Shown here one piece after another: positions 62,159 through 64,000 of a DNA stretch of 64,000 nucleotides. The DNA lies in contig NZ_JBFEFH010000009.1 of assembly GCF_040717455.1 (NCBI RefSeq), forward strand, positions 124,001 through 188,000, given 5' to 3'. Each line of letters begins with the position of its first letter. The stretch's first letter is position 1. The stretch comes from Tautonia sp040717455. GTDB taxonomy: Bacteria > Planctomycetota > Planctomycetia > Isosphaerales > Isosphaeraceae. Made by a program: the position numbers and the translations under genes. The notes beneath the pieces were generated by a model that saw only the letters and a program-made list of their open reading frames with translations, was not told the origin of the DNA and ran no database searches.

Positions 62159-63117
62159 CGCAACAGGGTGCGGCCATCCGAATCGTCCAGCTCGCGAAGC
62201 GGTTCCGGGGGGTGACGGCGGTCGACGGCCTCTCGCTCGACGTGCCCGAGGGGGCCGTCTTCGGCCTGCTCGGCGAGAACGGCGCGGGCAAGACGACGAC
62301 GATCCAGGTCTTGCTCGGCCTGCTCGCCCCCGACGCCGGGCAGACGCGCGTGCTGGGGCTCGACCCGAGCCGGGAGGGCCTGGCCGTGCGTCGCCGGGTC
62401 GGCTACGTGCCCGAGGTCCCGGCCCTCTACGACTGGATGACGCCGGCCGAGATCGGCTGGTTCGCCGCCGGGTTCCACGCCGAGGGCCCCGGCGGGTCGG
62501 TCGGGTACGAGTCGCGGTTCAACGACCTGATCCGGGGGTTCGCCCTGCCCCCGGCCCGCAAGATCAAGATGTTGTCGAAGGGGATGCGGGCGAAGGTCAG
62601 CCTGTCGCTCGCGCTGGCGGGCGATCCGGGATTGTTGATCCTCGACGAGCCGACCTCGGGACTCGACGTGATGGTCCGCCGCGAGTTCCTGGAGCAGATG
62701 GTGGACCTGGCCGGGTCGGGCCGCACGGTCCTGCTCTCCAGCCATCAGCTCGCCGAGGTGGAGCGGGTGGCGAGCCATGTGGCCCTGATGCACGGCGGGA
62801 AGCTGCTCCTGGCCGAGCCGCTCGATCAGCTCCGGTCGCAGACCTTCTTGCTGGCGATCACCTTCGGCGATCGTTCCCACCCGGTCGCCCCTCCCGATCA
62901 CCTGCCGATGGAATTGATCGACGCCGCCGATGCCCCCCGGCAGGCCCACTGGCTCGTCCGGGCCCGCGATCGGGCGGCGTGCGAGGCGGTGCGGGCCTTG
63001 CCGGGGGTCGAGTCGGTCGAGATCGAAGTCCCCACGCTCGAAGATATTTATCTCGGTTACATGCGGTCGCGTCGGCCGACGCCGTCCGGCCCCCCGTCCG
63101 AGGTCCACGTGGCCTGA
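62155..63117 (+). CDS. ABC transporter ATPase of an ABC-2 type exporter
   Basis: A 320-residue ATPase: Walker A LLGENGAGKTTTI, Q-loop region (GYVPEVPALYDWMTP), signature LSKGMRAKVSLS (a variant of LSGGQ seen in this exporter group), Walker B LLILDEPTSGLD and switch His (LLSSHQLAEVE). A C-terminal ~90-residue domain follows, ending EVPTLEDIYLGYM, typical of the DrrA/YtrB/CcmA-like family. Coupled to the GntR gene and followed after 50 bases by the permease. Confidence 0.95.
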   Translation: MTQQGAAIRIVQLAKRFRGVTAVDGLSLDVPEGAVFGLLGENGAGKTTTIQVLLGLLAPDAGQTRVLGLDPSREGLAVRRRVGYVPEVPALYDWMTPAEIGWFAAGFHAEGPGGSVGYESRFNDLIRGFALPPARKIKMLSKGMRAKVSLSLALAGDPGLLILDEPTSGLDVMVRREFLEQMVDLAGSGRTVLLSSHQLAEVERVASHVALMHGGKLLLAEPLDQLRSQTFLLAITFGDRSHPVAPPDHLPMELIDAADAPRQAHWLVRARDRAACEAVRALPGVESVEIEVPTLEDIYLGYMRSRRPTPSGPPSEVHVA

Positions 63118-63167
63118 TCGGGTTCCTGCGCGTTCTATCCGTTGACCCGTTGAGGGGAGGCCCGCTC

Positions 63168-64000
63168 ATGCTTGCTCGGCTCTGGTGGAAAGACGCCCGG
63201 CAATTCGGCCCGGCCTGGGGGGCGATTGCCGTGATGGCCCTGGTCGGCTTCCTGCTGGCCGGCCGCTATCTGCCCGATGAGGACGGGGTTGATACGAGTA
63301 TCTGGGGCTTCGCGATCCTCTTCTCCGGCCTCTATGCCCTGGCCATCGCGACGGCCGCGATCGCCGGCGAGCGCGAGAACGGGACCTTGCGCCTGCTGGA
63401 TACGCTCCCGGCGCCGAGGGGGCGACTCTGGGACGCCAAGGCGTCGTTCGCGGTCGTCTCGTCGCTGGCGTTGACGCTCGTCTTGCTGCTGATCGCGGCC
63501 ACGCAGGTGAATTCGTGGGAGTTCGACGGCCTGGGCGGGCCGGGGGCGACGCTCGGCAAGCTCCTCCTGGTCCTTGCCCTGATCCTGGAGGCGATCGGCT
63601 GGGGATTGTTCTGGTCGGCCCTCGTGCCGAACGTGCTGGCGGCGGCGGCGGTGGCGGCATGTTGCCTGCTCCTGCTCCTGCCCGCGCTGGCGCCGGTGAT
63701 CGGCGAATCGACGCCGACGATCTTGATGCCATCCTCGACGCCGATCCGATTGTGGATCGCGATCACCACGGCGGGGCTCTCCCGGGTGGTCTTCCTCGCC
63801 TCCGGGCCGCCCCATCGCCCCTGGAAGGGTGTTCGGGCGGAAACGCCGGGCACGGGACAGGCCGTCGCGTCGCCGAGCGATCATGTGTCCATTCGCGCCC
63901 CATCCGGCTCGTCCTGGTCCCGGACCCTGGCCAGCCTCGCCTGGCAGGCGTCGCGCGAGGCGCGATCGGCGTGGCCGTACCTGGTGCTGCTGGGCCTGGG
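63168..64000 (+). CDS. ABC-2 type permease (partial, cut by right edge)
   Basis: From ATG 63168 with GGGGAGG upstream, open to the window end (277 residues visible). It starts MLARLWWKDARQFGPAW and has membrane segments at ~15-32 (GAIAVMALVGFLLAG), ~45-66 (GFAILFSGLYALAIATAAI), ~95-112 (SSLALTLVLLLIAATQ), ~128-146 and ~155-172 (AAVAACCLLLLLPALAP). GERENGTLRLLDTLPAPRGR is the typical cytoplasmic coupling stretch of ABC-2 permeases. It is the membrane partner of the ATPase just upstream. Confidence 0.9.
   Translation, partial: MLARLWWKDARQFGPAWGAIAVMALVGFLLAGRYLPDEDGVDTSIWGFAILFSGLYALAIATAAIAGERENGTLRLLDTLPAPRGRLWDAKASFAVVSSLALTLVLLLIAATQVNSWEFDGLGGPGATLGKLLLVLALILEAIGWGLFWSALVPNVLAAAAVAACCLLLLLPALAPVIGESTPTILMPSSTPIRLWIAITTAGLSRVVFLASGPPHRPWKGVRAETPGTGQAVASPSDHVSIRAPSGSSWSRTLASLAWQASREARSAWPYLVLLGL

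Overview
The window is high-GC bacterial DNA with several gene families typical of Planctomycetota: cytochrome-like DUF1592/DUF1587 and DUF1549/DUF1553 proteins paired with Tat-exported DUF1552 and DUF1501 proteins, a DUF6797-type c-type cytochrome, neutral-ceramidase-like proteins, and Gly/Cys-rich membrane proteins. A member of the Isosphaeraceae or a close relative is plausible, but this is inferred from gene content only.

Positions 1-21000 look like an accessory region. The left part reads as an integrative element. It has a leftward replication module (small protein, helix-turn-helix protein, RepA-like ATPase, CHC2 primase running off the edge), a RelE-type toxin with an unusual upstream partner, and a complete restriction/methylation pair (5400-11074). 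Three AT-rich leftward genes of unknown function follow (11117-13828), then a set of small element-type genes (13970-17748). The right boundary is marked by a degenerate tRNA-Phe-like sequence (17809-17882). Beyond it lie a broken tyrosine recombinase, a frameshifted excisionase and a decayed primase-polymerase-like gene, so at least one mobile element in this spot is dead.

Positions 21100-24350 hold a tightly coupled leftward operon and a transposase remnant. The operon encodes a TIGR04222-like membrane protein with a Gly/Cys-rich tail, a DUF692 (MNIO) iron enzyme and a partner protein. It resembles a peptide/protein-modification system in which the enzyme acts on a cysteine-containing tail.

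Positions 24581-31000 are a leftward electrophile/drug-resistance operon: a NemR-like TetR regulator with a palindromic operator in front of it, an Old Yellow Enzyme, a membrane fusion protein and an HAE1-type RND pump. A TolC-family outer membrane protein lies separately at 36967-38535. Between them are a large di-haem secreted protein (31337-34606) and an oxalate/formate-type MFS transporter with its tiny companion subunit.

Positions 38917-47642 carry two planctomycete cytochrome/Tat pairs in a row (DUF1592-type plus DUF1552, then DUF1549/1553 plus DUF1501). A 1.5-kb repeat-rich gap follows (47643-49186). The right end holds a secreted Rossmann-like protein, a roughly 1700-residue multi-PAS/GAF/HD-GYP/GGDEF cyclic-di-GMP protein, two ceramidase-like genes facing apart, an SGNH hydrolase-sialidase fusion, and a GntR(YtrA)-ABC transporter operon cut by the right edge. 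A hairpin-forming dispersed repeat occurs in at least three intergenic gaps (about 48.7, 50.6 and 61.5 kb).
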